A stretch of 64,000 nucleotides of DNA from Cladorhizidae sp. MBARI D1340-BT2 (GCA_028752905.1 JAQNBH010000014.1:26241853-26305852); one strand, 5' to 3'; positions 21,655-34,259 are shown, counted from the first letter of the stretch. A program made the numbers and translations. Notes: generated from the sequence alone by a model not told the origin.

Positions 21655-24600
21655 CTTTGACTCACTCCCTGGTGAATAGAACATTCACCTAGGTAACTCC
21701 AGGCTCTGTCACCCCCTGGTGAATAGAACATTCACCTAGGTAACTCACAGGCTCTGTCACTCCCTGGTGAATAGAACATTCACCTAGGTAACTCCAGGCT
21801 CTGTCACTCCCTGGTGAATAGAACATTCACCTAGGTAACTCCAGGCTCTGTCACTCCCTGATGAATAGAACATTCACCTAGGTAACTCCAGGCTCTGTCA
21901 CTCCCTGGTGAATAGAACATTCACCTAGGTAACTCCAGGCTCTGTCATTCCCTGATGAATAGAACATTCACCTAGGTAACTCCAGGCTCTGTCACTCCCT
22001 GGTGAATAGAACATTCACCTAGGTAACTCCAAGCTCTGTCACCCCCAGGTAAATAGAACATTCACCTAGGTAACTCCAGGCTCTGTCACTCCCTGGTGAA
22101 TAGAACATTCACCTAGCTCTGCCACCCCCTGGTGAATAGAACATTCACCTAAGTAACTCCAGGCTCTGTCACTCCCTGGTGAATAGAACATTCACCTAGG
22201 TAACTCCAGGCTCTGCCACCCCCTGGTGAATAGAACATTCACCTAGGTAACTCCAGGCTCTGCCACCCCCTGGTGAATAGAACATTCACCTAGGTAACTC
22301 CAGGCTCTGTCACTCTCTGATGAATAGAACATTCACCTAGGTAACGATAGGCCCTGTCAGCTCCTGGTGAATAGAACATTCACCTAGGTAACTCACAGGC
22401 TCTGTCACCCCCTGGTGAATAGAACATTCACCTAGGTAACTCCAGGCTCTGCCACCCCCTGGTGAATAGAACATTCACCTAGGTAACTCCAGGCTCTGTC
22501 ACCCCCTGGTGAATAGAACATTCACCTAGGTAACTCCAGGCTCTGTCACTCCCTGGTGAATAGAACATTCACCTAGGTAACTCCAGGCTCTGCCACCCCC
22601 TGGTGAATAGAACATTCACCTAGGTAACTCCAGGCTCTGCCACCCCCTGGTGAATAGAACATTCACCTAGGTAACTCCAGGCTCTGTCACTCCCTGGTGA
22701 ATAGAACATTCACCTAGGTAACTCCAGGCTCTGCCACCCCCTGGTGAATAGAACATTCACCTAGGTAACTCCAGGCTCTGCCACTCCCTGGTGAATAGAA
22801 CATTCACCTAGGTAACTCCAGGCTCTGCCACCCCCTGGTGAATAGAACATTCACCTAGGTAACTCCAGGCTCTGTCACTCCCTGGTGAATAGAACATTCA
22901 CCTAGGTAACTCCAGGCTCTGTCACTCCCTGGTGAATAGAACATTCACCTAGGTAACTCCAGGCTCTGTCACTCCCTGGTGAATAGAAAATTCACCTAGG
23001 TAACTCCAGGCTCTGTCACCCCCTGGTGAATAGAACATTCACCTAGGTAACTCCAGGCTCTGTCACCCCCTGGTGAATAGAACATTCACCTAGGTAACTC
23101 CAGGCTCTGTCACTCCCTGTTGAATAGAACATTCACCTAGGTAACTCCAGGCTCTGTCACCCCCTGGTGAATAGAACATTCACCTAGGTAACTCCAGGCT
23201 CTGTCACTCCCTGTTGAATAGAACATTCACCTAGGTAACTCCAGGCTCTGTCACCCACTGGTGAATAGAACATTCACCTAGGTAACTCCAGGCTCTATCA
23301 CTCCCTGGTGAATAGAACATTCACCTAGGTAACTCCAGGCTCTAACTCCAGGCTCTGTCACTCCCTGGTGAATAGAACATTCACCTAGGTAACTCCAGGC
23401 TCTCTGTCATGAATAGAACATTCACCTAGGTAACTCCAGGCTGTGTCACTCCCTGGTGAATAGAACATTCACCTAGGTAACTCCAGGCTCTATCACTCCC
23501 TGGTGAATAGAACATTCACCTAGGTAACTCCTGACTCTGTCACTCCCTGATGAATAGAACATTCACCTAGTAGCTCCAGGCTCTCTCACTCCCTGGTGAA
23601 TAGAACATTCACCTAGGTAACTCCAGGCTCTGTCACCCCCTAGTGAATAGAACATTCACCTAGGTAACTCCAGGCTCTGTCACCCCCTAGTGAATAGAAC
23701 ATTCACCTAGGTAACTCCAGGCTCTCTCACTCCCTGGTGAATAGAACATTCACCTAGGTAACTCCAGACCCTGTCACTCCCTGGTGAATAGAACATTCAC
23801 CTAGGTAACTCCAGGCTCTGTCACTCCCTGGTGAATAGAACATTCACCTAGGTAACTCCAGGCTCTGTCACTCTCTGATGAATAGAACATTCACCTAGGT
23901 AACTCCAGGCTCTGTCACTCCCTGGTGAATAGAACATTCACCTACAGTAGGTAACTCCAGGCTCTGTCACCCCCTGGTGAATAGAACATTCACCTTGGTA
24001 ACTCCAGGCTCTGTCACTCCCTGATGAATAGAACATTCACCTAGGTAACTCCAGGCTCTGTCACTCCCTGGTGAATAGAACATTCACCTAGGTAACTCCA
24101 GGCTCTGTCACTCCCTGGTGAATAGAACATTCACCTAGGTAACTCCAGGCTCTGTCACCTCCTGGTGAATCGAACATTCACCTAGGTAACTCCAGGTTCT
24201 GTCACTCCCTGGTGAATAGAACATTCACCTAGGTAACTCCAGGCTCTCTGTCATGAATAGAACATTCCCCTAGGTAACTCCAGGCTCTGTCACTCCCTGA
24301 TGAATAGAACATTCACCTAGGTAAACTCCCTGGTGAATAGAACATTTACCTAGGTAACTCCAGGCTCTGTCACCCCCTGGTGAATAGAACATTCACCTAG
24401 GTAACTCCATGCTCTGTCACTCCCTGATGAATAGAACATTCACCTAGGTAACTCCAGGCTCTCTGTCATGAATAGAACATTCCCCTAGGTAACTCCAGGC
24501 TCTGTCACTCCCTGGTGAATAGAACATTCACCTAGGTAACTCCAAGCTCTGTCACCCCCAGGTGAATAGAACATTCACCTAGGTAACTCCAGGCTCTGTC

Positions 24601-26250
24601 ACTCCCTGGTGAATAGAACATTCACCTAGGTAACTCCAGGCTCTGCCACCCCCTGGTGAATAGAACATTCACCTAGGTAACTCCAGGCTCTGCCACCCCC
24701 TGGTGAATAGAACATTCACCTAGGTAACTCCAGGCTCTGTCACTCTCTGATGAATAGAACATTCACCTAGGTAACGATAGGCCCTGTCAGCTCCTGGTGA
24801 ATAGAACATTCACCTAGGTAACTCACAGGCTCTGTCACCCCCTGGTGAATAGAACATTCACCTAGGTAACTCCAGGCTCTGTCACTCCCTGGTGAATAGA
24901 ACATTCACCTAGGTAACTCCAGGCTCTGCCACCCCCTGGTGAATAGAACATTCACCTAGGTAACTCCAGGCTCTGTCACTCCCTGGTGAATAGAACATTC
25001 ACCTAGCTCTGCCACCCCCTGGTGAATAGAACATTCACCTAGGTAACTCCAGGCTCTGTCACTCCCTGGTGAATAGAACATTCACCTAGGTAACTCCAGG
25101 CTCTGTCACCCCCTGGTGAATAGAACATTCACCTAGGTAACTCCAGGCTCTGTCACTCCCTGGTGAATAGAACATTCACCTAGGTAACTCCAGGCTCTGT
25201 CACTCCCTGATGAATAGAACATTCACCTAGGTAACTCCAGGCTCTGTCACTCCCTGGTGAATAGAACATTCACCTAGGTAACTCCAGGCTCTGTCACTCC
25301 CTGGTGAATAGAACATTCACCTAGATAACTCCAGGTTCTGTCACTCCCTGGTGAATAGAACATTCACCTAGGTAACTCCAGGCTCTGTCATCCACTGGTG
25401 AATAGAACATTCACCTAGGTAACTCCAGGCTCTATCACTCCCTGGTGAATAGAACATTCACCTAGGTAAACTCCCTGGTGAATAGAACATTTACCTAGGT
25501 AACTCCAGGCTCTGTCACCCCCTGGTGAATAGAACATTCACCTAGGTAACTCCAGGCTCTGTCATCCACTGGTGAATAGAACATTCACCTAGGTAACTCC
25601 AGGCTCTCTCACTCCCTGATGAATAGAACATTCACCTAGGTAACTCCAGGCTCTGCCACTCCCTGGTGAATAGAACATTCACCTACAGGTAACTCCAGGC
25701 CCTGTCACCTCCTGGTGAATAGAACATTAACCTAGGTAACTCCAGGCTCTGTCACTCCCTGATGAATAGAACATTCACCTAGGTAACTCCAGGCTCTCTG
25801 TCATGAATAGAACATTCCCCTAGGTAACTCCAGGCTCTGTCACTCCCTGATGAATAGAACATTCACCTAGGTAACTCCAGGCTCTGTCACCCCTGATGAA
25901 TAGAACATTCACCTAGGTAACTCCAGGCTCTGCCACTCCCTGGTGAATAGAACATTCACCTAGGTAACTCCAGGCCCTGTCACCTCCTGGTGAATAGAAC
26001 ATTCACCTAGGTAACTCCAGGCTCTATCACTCCCTGGTGAATAGAACATTCACCTAGGTAACTCCAGGCTCTGTCACTCCCTGGTGAATAGAACATTCAC
26101 CTAGGTAACTCCAGGCTCTGTCACCCCCTGGTGAATAGAACATTCACCTAGGTAACTCCAGGCTCTGTCACCCCCTGGTGAATAGAACATTCACCTAGGT
26201 AACTCCAGGCTCTGTCACTCCCTGATGAATAGAACATTCATTTAGGTTGG
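21655..26250. repeat. 47-bp satellite-like array, about 97 copies
   Basis: The unit is CTCCCTGGTGAATAGAACAT, TCACCTAGGTAACTCCAGGC, TCTGTCA. Each unit can form a hairpin with stem GGTGAAT, loop AGAAC and ATTCACC, extendable on both sides with a one-base bulge, followed by the palindrome ACCTAGGT. Common variants are CTGATGAAT (breaks the stem), CCACCCCCTGG, and a shortened unit with TCTCTGTCATGAATAGAAC. Blocks of variant units recur, giving higher-order structure. No coding frame of note crosses it. Confidence 0.98.
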
Positions 26251-27274
26251 ATATCAGCAGATGCAAGGACTTGTGGAATAAATTATATTATACTCTGGAC
26301 TGAGATGCTTCAGATTTCTACTGTAGACACTTTAAAAAAAAATTAATGAGCAGGTGCACCCGAAGCCACTTCACTGCAGATATGGGGGTGTTGTGTAGGC
26401 TTGGTGTGAGTATGATGCCCAGCTATGATTAGGCTGCTGGCCCAGCTCCTGGAGCTCCCTGCTCACAAGATGAATGTTGCACCCATTATCACTTTATGCT
26501 AGTCCACCTGTTAATATTACATTCTCAGGGCCGGAGCAGCCATTCAACTCCCCTCTCAGACTCATCCCACTAATATCCTTTGCCCCCCCCCCCCCCCCCT
26601 CCCCCAACAATCTCGGGTGTACGGACCCCTGTCTAGCAGGAGGAGACATAGTCACAATCGCCACTTAACATATAGAGGCAATGCAGACAACAGACATTTA
26701 GAAGCCCCTTTATCTATTAATATATTAACATATAGAGGCAACGGACATTTAGAGGCCCCTTTACCTATTAATATAATCAAGACAAATATTATAATACTGC
26801 TTTAAAAAAAAAATCTGTCTTTTGTTTGTTGTTTGTAGTTCATATGGTAAAGTGTCTTACAGTTGGCATTTGGTAAACTTCTTAGTATTTTTTATTTATA
26901 TTCATCTTGTGTATCTGATATACTTTCCCCCCACACACATGACTTGTATACAGCATGTCCGTTTGTTGTAATTCTCTACCAGAAGACTCCAAACTTCCCA
27001 ATGTATTGCAAGACTTAATCAATTTGTTGATTCATCCATTTCTCTGTTCAGCAAAGCACCCGGAAAACATTAATGTCATAAACATTGAGTGGGTTGTTAC
27101 GGGCTTGATTTATAGCTGAGTAATTTCACTTAGGAACCTGGGATTTGAATCGAGCAATCTGATAGGTCAAATATAAGTTCACTTATTTTATTGGACTCTC
27201 ACATGCAGTTGCTGAGCATGCAGTCAGATTCACTGACCAACGAAATTTATGTTATTTGATCATTAATTGTTTTG
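26251..27274. other. Stretch with small local repeats
   Basis: A poly-C run lies at 26582-26599. Two copies of an AACATATAGAGGCAA segment of about 50 bp are at 26667 and 26727. The region 26520-26660 shares phrases (CTCTCAGACTC, CCTTTG) with 49170-49210 and may be a dispersed repeat. No gene. Confidence 0.45.
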
Positions 27275-27525
27275 TATCTTAGCAAAGTCAAGAAGATCAA
27301 TCTTGACATGACGAATCTCTTACAGAGATATCTTAACAAGGTCAAGATCAATATTTGACATGACAGGAATTTTTACACAAATTTCTTGACAAGGTCAAGA
27401 ATATCAATCTTCGACACGATGGGAAACTCAAGAAGATCAATCTGTAACACAACAGGAACATTTTACATGGACATCTTAAGAATCAAGAAGATCAATCTTT
27501 GACACGACAGGAACCGTTTACATAT
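27275..27525. repeat. Degenerate about 60-bp tandem repeat, four to five copies
   Basis: Repeating phrases AAGAAGATCAATCTTTGACA, CGACAGGAAC and TTTTACA(T/C) with many differences, so this is an old array. Confidence 0.75.
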
Positions 27526-27639
27526 AATCAAAATGATATAGTAAACATGCCTTTATTGGAATGATAATTCTCAGCTGAAGAAGACTTCTTATTATCTGCG
27601 ATATTGAACCGACATTCAAGACTGTGTGCATGTTCAAAC

Positions 27640-28480
27640 CACACACCCAGCACCTTAGTGATCACAGACCATATTTATCTGTTGGCTGCTACTTCTATGC
27701 AGCCATAGTGATCACAGACCATAATCATCTGTTGGCTGCTACTTCTATGCAGCCATCAGTGATCACAGACCATAATCATCTGTTGGCTGCTACTTTCTAT
27801 AGTGCAGCCATCAGTGATCACAGACCATAATCATCTGTTGGCTGCTACTTTCTATAGTGCAGCCATCAGTGATCACAGACCATAATCATCTGTTGGCTGC
27901 TACTTTCTATAGTGCAGCCATCAGTGATCACAGACCATAATCATCTGTTGGCTGCTACTTTCTATAGTGCAGCCATCAGTGATCACAGACCATAATCATC
28001 TGTTGGCTACTACTTTCTATAGTGCAGCCATCAGTGATCACAGACCATAATCATCTGTTGGCTGCTACTTTCTATAGTGCAGCCATCAGTGATCACAGAC
28101 CATAATCATCTGTTGGCTGCTACTTTCTATAGTGCAGCCATCAGTGATCACAGACCATAATCATCTGTTGGCTGCTACTTTCTATAGTGCAGCCATTAGT
28201 GATCACAGACCATAATCATCTGTTGGCTGCTACTTTCTATAGTGCAGCCATCAGTGATCACAGACCATAATCATCTGTTGGCTGCTACTTTCTATAGTGC
28301 AGCCATCAGTGATCACAGACCATAATCATCTGTTGGCTGCTACTTTCTATATTGCAGCCATCAGTGATCACAGACCATGATCATCTGTTGGCTGCTACTT
28401 TCTATAGTTCAGCGATTAGTGATCACAGACCATAATCATCTGTTGGCTGCTACTTTCTATAGTTCAGCAATTAGTGATCA
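27640..28480. repeat. 55-bp minisatellite, about 15 copies
   Basis: Units AGTGATCACAGACCATAATC, ATCTGTTGGCTGCTACTTTC, TATAGTGCAGCCATC. The first copies are about 50 bp and lack part of TATAGTG. Each unit contains the perfect palindrome GTGATCAC (for example 27759-27766). The middle copies are nearly identical and the edges are decayed, the usual pattern of recent central expansion. Confidence 0.97.
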
Positions 28481-28963
28481 TCATAGTAATCTGTCAAACT
28501 TAGTAAAATGATTAGGCATGTCCCAACAAACAATTTGTTAAATTTTGAAAGGTGACTGTCAAAGGTTAAAGGTCAAGGTAAAAAGTTAGGCACTACGTGA
28601 AGATGGATCTTTACCAAAGTTAGTCGGCAGATTAACTCTGCACCATTAGACAGCTCATTAAATCTTGAAAGGACAAGGTCAAAGATCAGACATCAGGTTT
28701 AAAAAAAACTGCTTGGCAAATTACCAAACTTGGTATGCATATTTTAAGTGTATATTTTAAGTGTACACTAAAGGAAGAGTTCATTAAATTTTGAAAAGTC
28801 ATGGTCGCAGTTCACAGGGCAGGATCTGCATCCCATAATGTGATTTTTCATTTACTAAATGTCGATGGGAATCATGCCATAACAAACCCACAGGCCCTTT
28901 GTAGTCCTCTCACAGCACTGGGCTAGGCTGAGTTAAAATTAGCTCACTCTGTGCTTCCTGCAG
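28481..28963. other. Stretch with degenerate repeats
   Basis: Loose repetition of TCATTAAATTTTGAAAGGTC and CAAGGTCAAAGGTCA phrases, suggesting an old tandem array. No gene until the acceptor at 28963. Confidence 0.4.
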
Positions 28964-28970
28964 GATCTGA

Positions 28971-29093
28971 ATGGCCCCACTGAGGAACAACATGAACAGT
29001 CTGGATCAGTTATATGAGATAAACAGTCTACACAAGTTGGAGTGGGAGTTACATGATGTGCAGTGTGAGACCTCTGCCGAGGCCTGGGGAAAG
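28971..29093 (+). CDS. Candidate exon, possibly a first coding exon
   Basis: A good acceptor CTTCCTGCAG ends at 28963. All three frames from it hit stops, but a frame starting at ATG 28971 is open for 41 codons to a donor GTGAAT at 29094: MAPLRNNMNSLDQLYEINSL, then HKLEWELHDVQCETSAEAWG, K. It ends in phase 0, which fits the open frame at 34192. It may therefore begin a separate gene, or the true acceptor may lie inside (CACTGAG at 28981). No family is recognised. Confidence 0.4.
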
Positions 29094-31650
29094 GTGAATG
29101 ACTCATAGTACAACTGGAACAAGTGTGTGTGGGAGAGTGATACCTCAGTGATTACCATATTAGGTTAGGAGGCTCAAGGAAAGGGTGTGGGTGGGTGGGT
29201 GGGTGCGGGAGAGGAGGGAAGGAAATAGGGAATAATAGCAAGCTGTCAATTTATGGCGAGGAGCTCAGAAAATACATGCTAAGGTCGGGTCTCCAAGTTC
29301 AAGCCAGCTACTAGGAGGAATGTAAGAACCAAAAAATGCCTGGGAATGCTGCATTAAATTTTGAGTAATTAGATGCCATATATCCACAAGAACAATGTTT
29401 TAAAAAGTAAACAACTCTATTGGATTGACTGGAAGGAAGCAAGAGCACTCCCATGCAGAGCATGCCAGTTAGATGGTGCTCACTATTTGAAACGGTATAC
29501 ACCATTAACCATTATACGGATTTTATTGTGTAAAGTATAACACTGATTTTATATGGTAAAGGTACATCTGGATGATTGTCGTCTATGTACATGGATGCAC
29601 TCGGGTTGGATTTCTGTTTTGACCTGTCGATCCAATAAAGTTGTTTTTAATAAGAACATTTTTTGTTTATTGTTGTTGTTTTCTGTTTATTGTTGTTGTC
29701 GTTTTACAGAAATTGCAGGCAAGAACTGCACAACTAAACCACTTCTAAAAACATATTTCTTGCTGCAGTACACTAGCTATGCAAGTCGGCACACACCATG
29801 CTGTTTTGATACTAGTGTCAGGCAAACATCAACTGCAGCCTCCTTTAGACTTAGCAAACATTGCATAGGAGAATTCCAGAACTAACCAATGATATTCTAT
29901 GCCACATTTATTGCTGTAGAACACGTGTAGTTACTCGTCTTTTGCTTATCTTTAGTCTAAAGAAGATTCTTCATCAGTATAGCTCTATATTAGCTGAATT
30001 CTCAGTTCAAATCCAGCTGCATGACAGCCTGATTGAGTCAAGTTTACAATTTCTAATTTATTAAACGGCATGTGAGTTATAGACCATGCTTTTGCTTCAT
30101 TGACAATTACCCTTTACCTTCTAAACGGTTGTCATATATATATAAACACACTAGCTAGAGGATGCTCTTACTAAAACTAGTTGCTAATCCCTAAGTTTTC
30201 ATCTTTGGTCTACTCCTAGGCTAGGAGTGTAAGCAATGGCAGATGTGGGACTACAGCTATGTTTGCTTTTTTACAGTGCTAAGTCGAAAGAGTACTATAC
30301 CATAAGTAGCCTGGCTAACCTAAGACTCAAGAGAATGTTGTGTACAAATCATTTACTAATCAAGTTTTCATCTGTGTTCAGCTGGGTGTAAGTGTAAGTC
30401 CAGACCAATAGCAGCTGGTGCTACTCACAGTAGCTATAGGGATGTTATGCTGAAAGAGCAATATACCGACTGGTGAGTGCAATGGCTAACCTAAATTCTT
30501 GTGCTTTTAGAAGCTTTGTTTGTTCCTGTTCTAGTATGGGCATCCACCAACAGAGCTAGAGATATCTAAAAGGAACTCCCAAGAGTAGATAGTTTCTGTA
30601 CCCTCTTGAGAGATTCCATATTATATATAATAACTATTGATAAATCTAGCTTTGTTGCTGGTCACCTATATATTAGAACAACAAGGCTTATAAAAGCACC
30701 AGAACTTAGGTAGATAGATAGATAGATAGAAGATAGATAGATAGATAGATAGAGAGACACAGATACATAGATAGATAGATCAGAGGGAACTCTCAAGAGT
30801 ATATAACTAACTTTTGTTTACTAAAGAGTTTACTAGATAAAGAGATACTAATTCAATAAGGCTTTAGTTGTAGTAGCTAGGTTATTTAAGCTTGGTCCAT
30901 TGAATGCTATAACTAAGGAGCTCTTCTCAGACCATCCACTTAGCCTTACTGGTTAGTCTTGGATTGATAACTAATGGATATCAAAGAGAATGGAACTTAC
31001 AGGGCTGGTGACAAATTAGTATTTTTAATTTCCTTGAAAACAGCATCAGTGTTTGGCATTGAAAGGGTGAACCATGCCTTTTTACCTGGAATGGAGAGTT
31101 ATTAAAATGCATTTGAACATTTGGAATCTCCTATACAGTACTAAAGTTTTTATTGACAGACTTATTGTACGTTAAAAGAGAAATAGTTGTGTGGCAACAA
31201 CATAGCCAGTTGAAGATAGGTTTCAGGTTGAACACTGTACATTATTAGTTTACTGGTTTACTGCCTCAGTAATTGATCTCACATGCATGCTGAGAGTCTC
31301 TTTGGAGCTGATAGCAGCCATAACCACCATTTAGGTAGCTAAGAAGCTGCTGATGTGAGTTGTAGTGATTTGTTTTGGGGGAGAAGTTTGCATCTGCTAC
31401 TTGCAAAGCCAATATATATCAGCATCAGTCATTTTGAAAAGTGCCAATACAGGAAGTACTAACACACTATCTGGTTAAGAGCTAAGTATATGCAATAGCT
31501 GTTATGTCAGTGCTTCTTGAGAGCATTGCAATATCGAGTACTCTCAGCTGACCTTCAGATTTATCATGAAATCAGTTTTTTGGCCTTCAACTGAAATACT
31601 TCAATCAAATTTTTTTTTTAATGGGGGGGGGGGGGGGGGGGAATGCAACA
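29094..31650. other. Long stretch without supported genes
   Basis: AT-rich DNA with a GATA-type microsatellite at 30712-30780 (TAGA repeats) and a poly-G run at 31622-31641. The open frames at 29553-29885 and 29861-30064 have no recognisable content. Presumed intron or intergenic. Confidence 0.4.
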
Positions 31651-31654
31651 CATC

Positions 31655-32320
31655 TACACAACTTCTTGAGTGATACTCACTCTTCTGACTCTGTCGTAGG
31701 GAAACCGACTATCTTTGACAAGTGTTTTTGTAACAATGGCTACCCAATGCCCATTCATCCGCTCAGCTCCATGAAAGTGATTGGGGGAAGGAAGACAAAA
31801 AGGACAAGGAAACTGAAGAGAGCGAATCCCTCTCTTAATCACATCATCCTCTATGTGGCTGGCATACGTGAAGATATACGTGAAGATATCAGAAGTGTGT
31901 GTGGACAATTTGATGTCAGAGTTGTTTTTAAATCTGGCTTGACATTCTCAGCTTACCAGGGTCAAAGATAAATAATTGAAAACCACCATGATGTCATCAG
32001 TTGTGTATAGGGTTCCTTGCAGCTGTGGGAAAGTGTACATATGTGGAATGATGAGGAGATTGGAGACCTAAATCAAGAAGGATAACGATACTTGCACAAG
32101 GGGAGAATTTGAGAAGTCTGCTATCGTAGAGCACCAACACCACCCAATGTTGTGGTAAGAGATCGCTGTGATCGATAGAGCCACCAAATGGAGAGAGTTG
32201 CTCATGAAGGAGGTGCTGCACATCCATCTCACACCGAAGGATCAGCACTTCAATGGAGATGTAGGGCTGGAGCTCCCCGGTTGCTGGGTCTCAACTCTCA
32301 AGATTATGCATGTGAATTCA
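31655..32320 (+). pseudogene. Penelope-like retroelement fragment (end of RT and GIY-YIG region)
   Basis: The translation shows the connecting motif CNNGYPMPI, then ILYVAGIREDIR and VCGQFDVRVVFKSG. After a stop at 31970 comes VISCVYRVPCSCGKVYICG (31990-32050), the GIY-YIG-type nuclease motif of Penelope-like elements, then TCTRGEFEKSAIVEHQHHP, WRELLMKEVLHIHLTPKDQ and LELPGCW. This order is characteristic of the C-terminal half of Penelope-like polyproteins. Stops and small shifts, plus a cysteine where the nuclease motif usually continues with glutamate, show that it is dead. The 5-prime part is missing, and a poly-G run lies just upstream. Confidence 0.85.
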
Positions 32321-32389
32321 TGCCCACCTTCGTCTGGCAGGTGTATTGCTGAGCTGTTATTTGGACGATTCATAAACCACATGCATTGG

Positions 32390-34045
32390 TTGTATGGATG
32401 CATTGCCAGCAACTGCAGATGCATTGCCAGCAACTGCAGATGCATTGCCAACAACTGTAGATGTGTTGCCAGCAACTCTGGATGTGTTGCCAGCGAGTAT
32501 GGATGTGTTGCCAGCATGTGTGGATGTGTTGCCAGCGACTGTAGATGTGTTGCCAGCGAGTGTGGATATGTTGGCAGTGAGTGTGGATGTGTTGCCAACA
32601 CACAGCGAGTGTGGATGCCAGCAAGTGTGGATGTGTTGCCAGCAAGTATGGATGTGTTGCCAGCGAGTTTGGATGTGTTGCCAGCGAGTATGGATGCATT
32701 GCCAGCGAGTGTGGATGTGTTGCCAGCGAGTATGGATGCATTGCCAACGAGTGTGGATGCATTGCCAGCGAGTGTGGATGCATTGCCAGCGAGTATGGAT
32801 GCATTGCCAGCGAGTGTGGATGTGTTGCCAGCAAGTATGGATGTGTTGCCAGCGAGTTTGGATGTGTTGCCAGCGAGTATGGATGCATTGTCAGCGAGTG
32901 TGGATGTGTTGCCAGCGAGTGTGGATGTGTTGCCAGCGAGTATGGATGCATTGCCAGCGAGTGTGGATGCATTGCCAGTGAGTATGGATGTGTTGCCAAC
33001 ACACAGCGAGTGTGGATGCCAGCAAGTGTGGATGTGTTGCCAGCAAGTATGGATGTGTTGCCAGCGAGTTTGGATGTGTTGCCAGCGAGTATGGATGCAT
33101 TGCCAGCGAGTGTGGATGCATTGCCAGCGAGTGTGGATGCATTGCCAGCGAGTGTGGATGCATTGCCAGCGAGTGTGGATGCATTGCCAGCGAGTGTGGA
33201 TGCATTGCCAGTGAGTATGGATGCATTGCCAGCGAGTGTGGATGCATTGCCAGCGAGTGTGGATGCATTGCCAGCGAGTATGGATGCGTTGCCAGCAAGT
33301 GTGGATGCGATGCCAGCGAGTGTGGATGTGTTGCCAGTGAGTGTGGATGCATTGCCAGCGAGTATGGATGCATTGCCAGCGAGTGTGGATGTGTTGCCAG
33401 AGAGTGTGGATGTGTTGCCAGCAAGTATGGTTGCATTGCCAGCGAGTATGGATGTGTTGCCAGCAAGTGTGGATGCGATGCCAGCGAGTTTGGATATGTT
33501 GCCAGCGAGTTTGGATGTGTTGCCAGCAAGTATGGTTGCATTGCCAGCGAGTATGGATGCATTGCCAGCAAGTGTGGATGCGATGCCAGCGAGTGTGGAT
33601 GTGTTGCCAGTGAGTGTGGATGCATTGCCAGCGAGTATGGATGCATTGCCAGCGAGTGTGGATGTGTTGCCAGAGAGTGTGGATGTGTTGCCAGCAAGTA
33701 TGGTTGCATTGCCAGCGAGTATGGATGTGTTGCCAGCAAGTGTGGATGCGATGCCAGCGAGTGTGGATGTGTTGCCAGCGAGTGTGGATGTGTTGCCAGG
33801 ATGTATGGTTGCATTGCCAGCAAGTATGGATGCATTGCCAGCAAGTGTGGATGCGATGCCAGCGAGTGTGGATGTGTTGCCAGTGAGTGTGGATGCATTG
33901 CCAGCGAGTATGGATGCGTTGCCAGCAAGTGTGGTTGCATTGCCAGCGAGTATGGATGCGTTGCCAGCAAGTGTGGATGCGTTGCCAGCGAGTGTGGATG
34001 TGTTGCCAGCAAGTGTGGATGTGTTGCCAACCTGGTGTGGATGTA
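32390..34045. repeat. 21-bp minisatellite, about 78 copies
   Basis: Units TTGCCAGCGAGTGTGGATGTG with variants GAGTATGGATGCA, AAGTGTGGATGCG and others. The unit is seven codons and stop-free in several frames, so long frames appear on both strands (up to 495 codons at 32581-34068, VDALPAS type, and 402 on the minus strand, HPHSLAM type). A 273-bp higher-order unit (13 monomers) recurs at about 33341, 33614 and 33887, and a block of about 401 bp recurs at 32597 and 32998. The array begins about 70 bp after the Penelope-like coding fragment. Confidence 0.97.
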
Positions 34046-34191
34046 TGGAATTTTCTGTTTTGTTTTAAATTTGCCCTGATAAAGACTAAGTTGAAACAAT
34101 GACTTAAAGATAAATCTTAAAGAATATCTACGTTGGTTATTACCTAAAATTAATTCCTGGCAATATCCATTAAAACTTTTGTTTTCTGCAG

Positions 34192-34259
34192 TTCCTATTT
34201 GATGCTACTAATGCTGGTGATGTATGGAATGATGGGTTCACCTCCAGCTCACTGAGAAG
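34192..34259 (+). CDS. Candidate small exon
   Basis: An open segment after polypyrimidine acceptor TTTTGTTTTCTGCAG, ending before GTGTGG. It reads FLFDATNAGDVWNDGFTSSS, LRR. The phase-0 start is compatible with the exon ending at 29093. The donor is only moderate. No family is recognised. Confidence 0.4.

Noticed and set aside
21655..26250. CRISPR-like array with palindromic repeats
   Set aside because: Units are directly abutting with no variable spacers. It is a satellite array.
27640..28480. CRISPR array (regular 55-bp repeats)
   Set aside because: There are no unique spacers. The whole unit repeats, and the genome is clearly eukaryotic.
32168..34099. Very long open frames (up to 495 codons plus strand, 402 codons minus strand)
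   Set aside because: They are open only because the 21-bp unit is a multiple of three and stop-free in several frames. The same holds on both strands, so no frame is singled out as coding.
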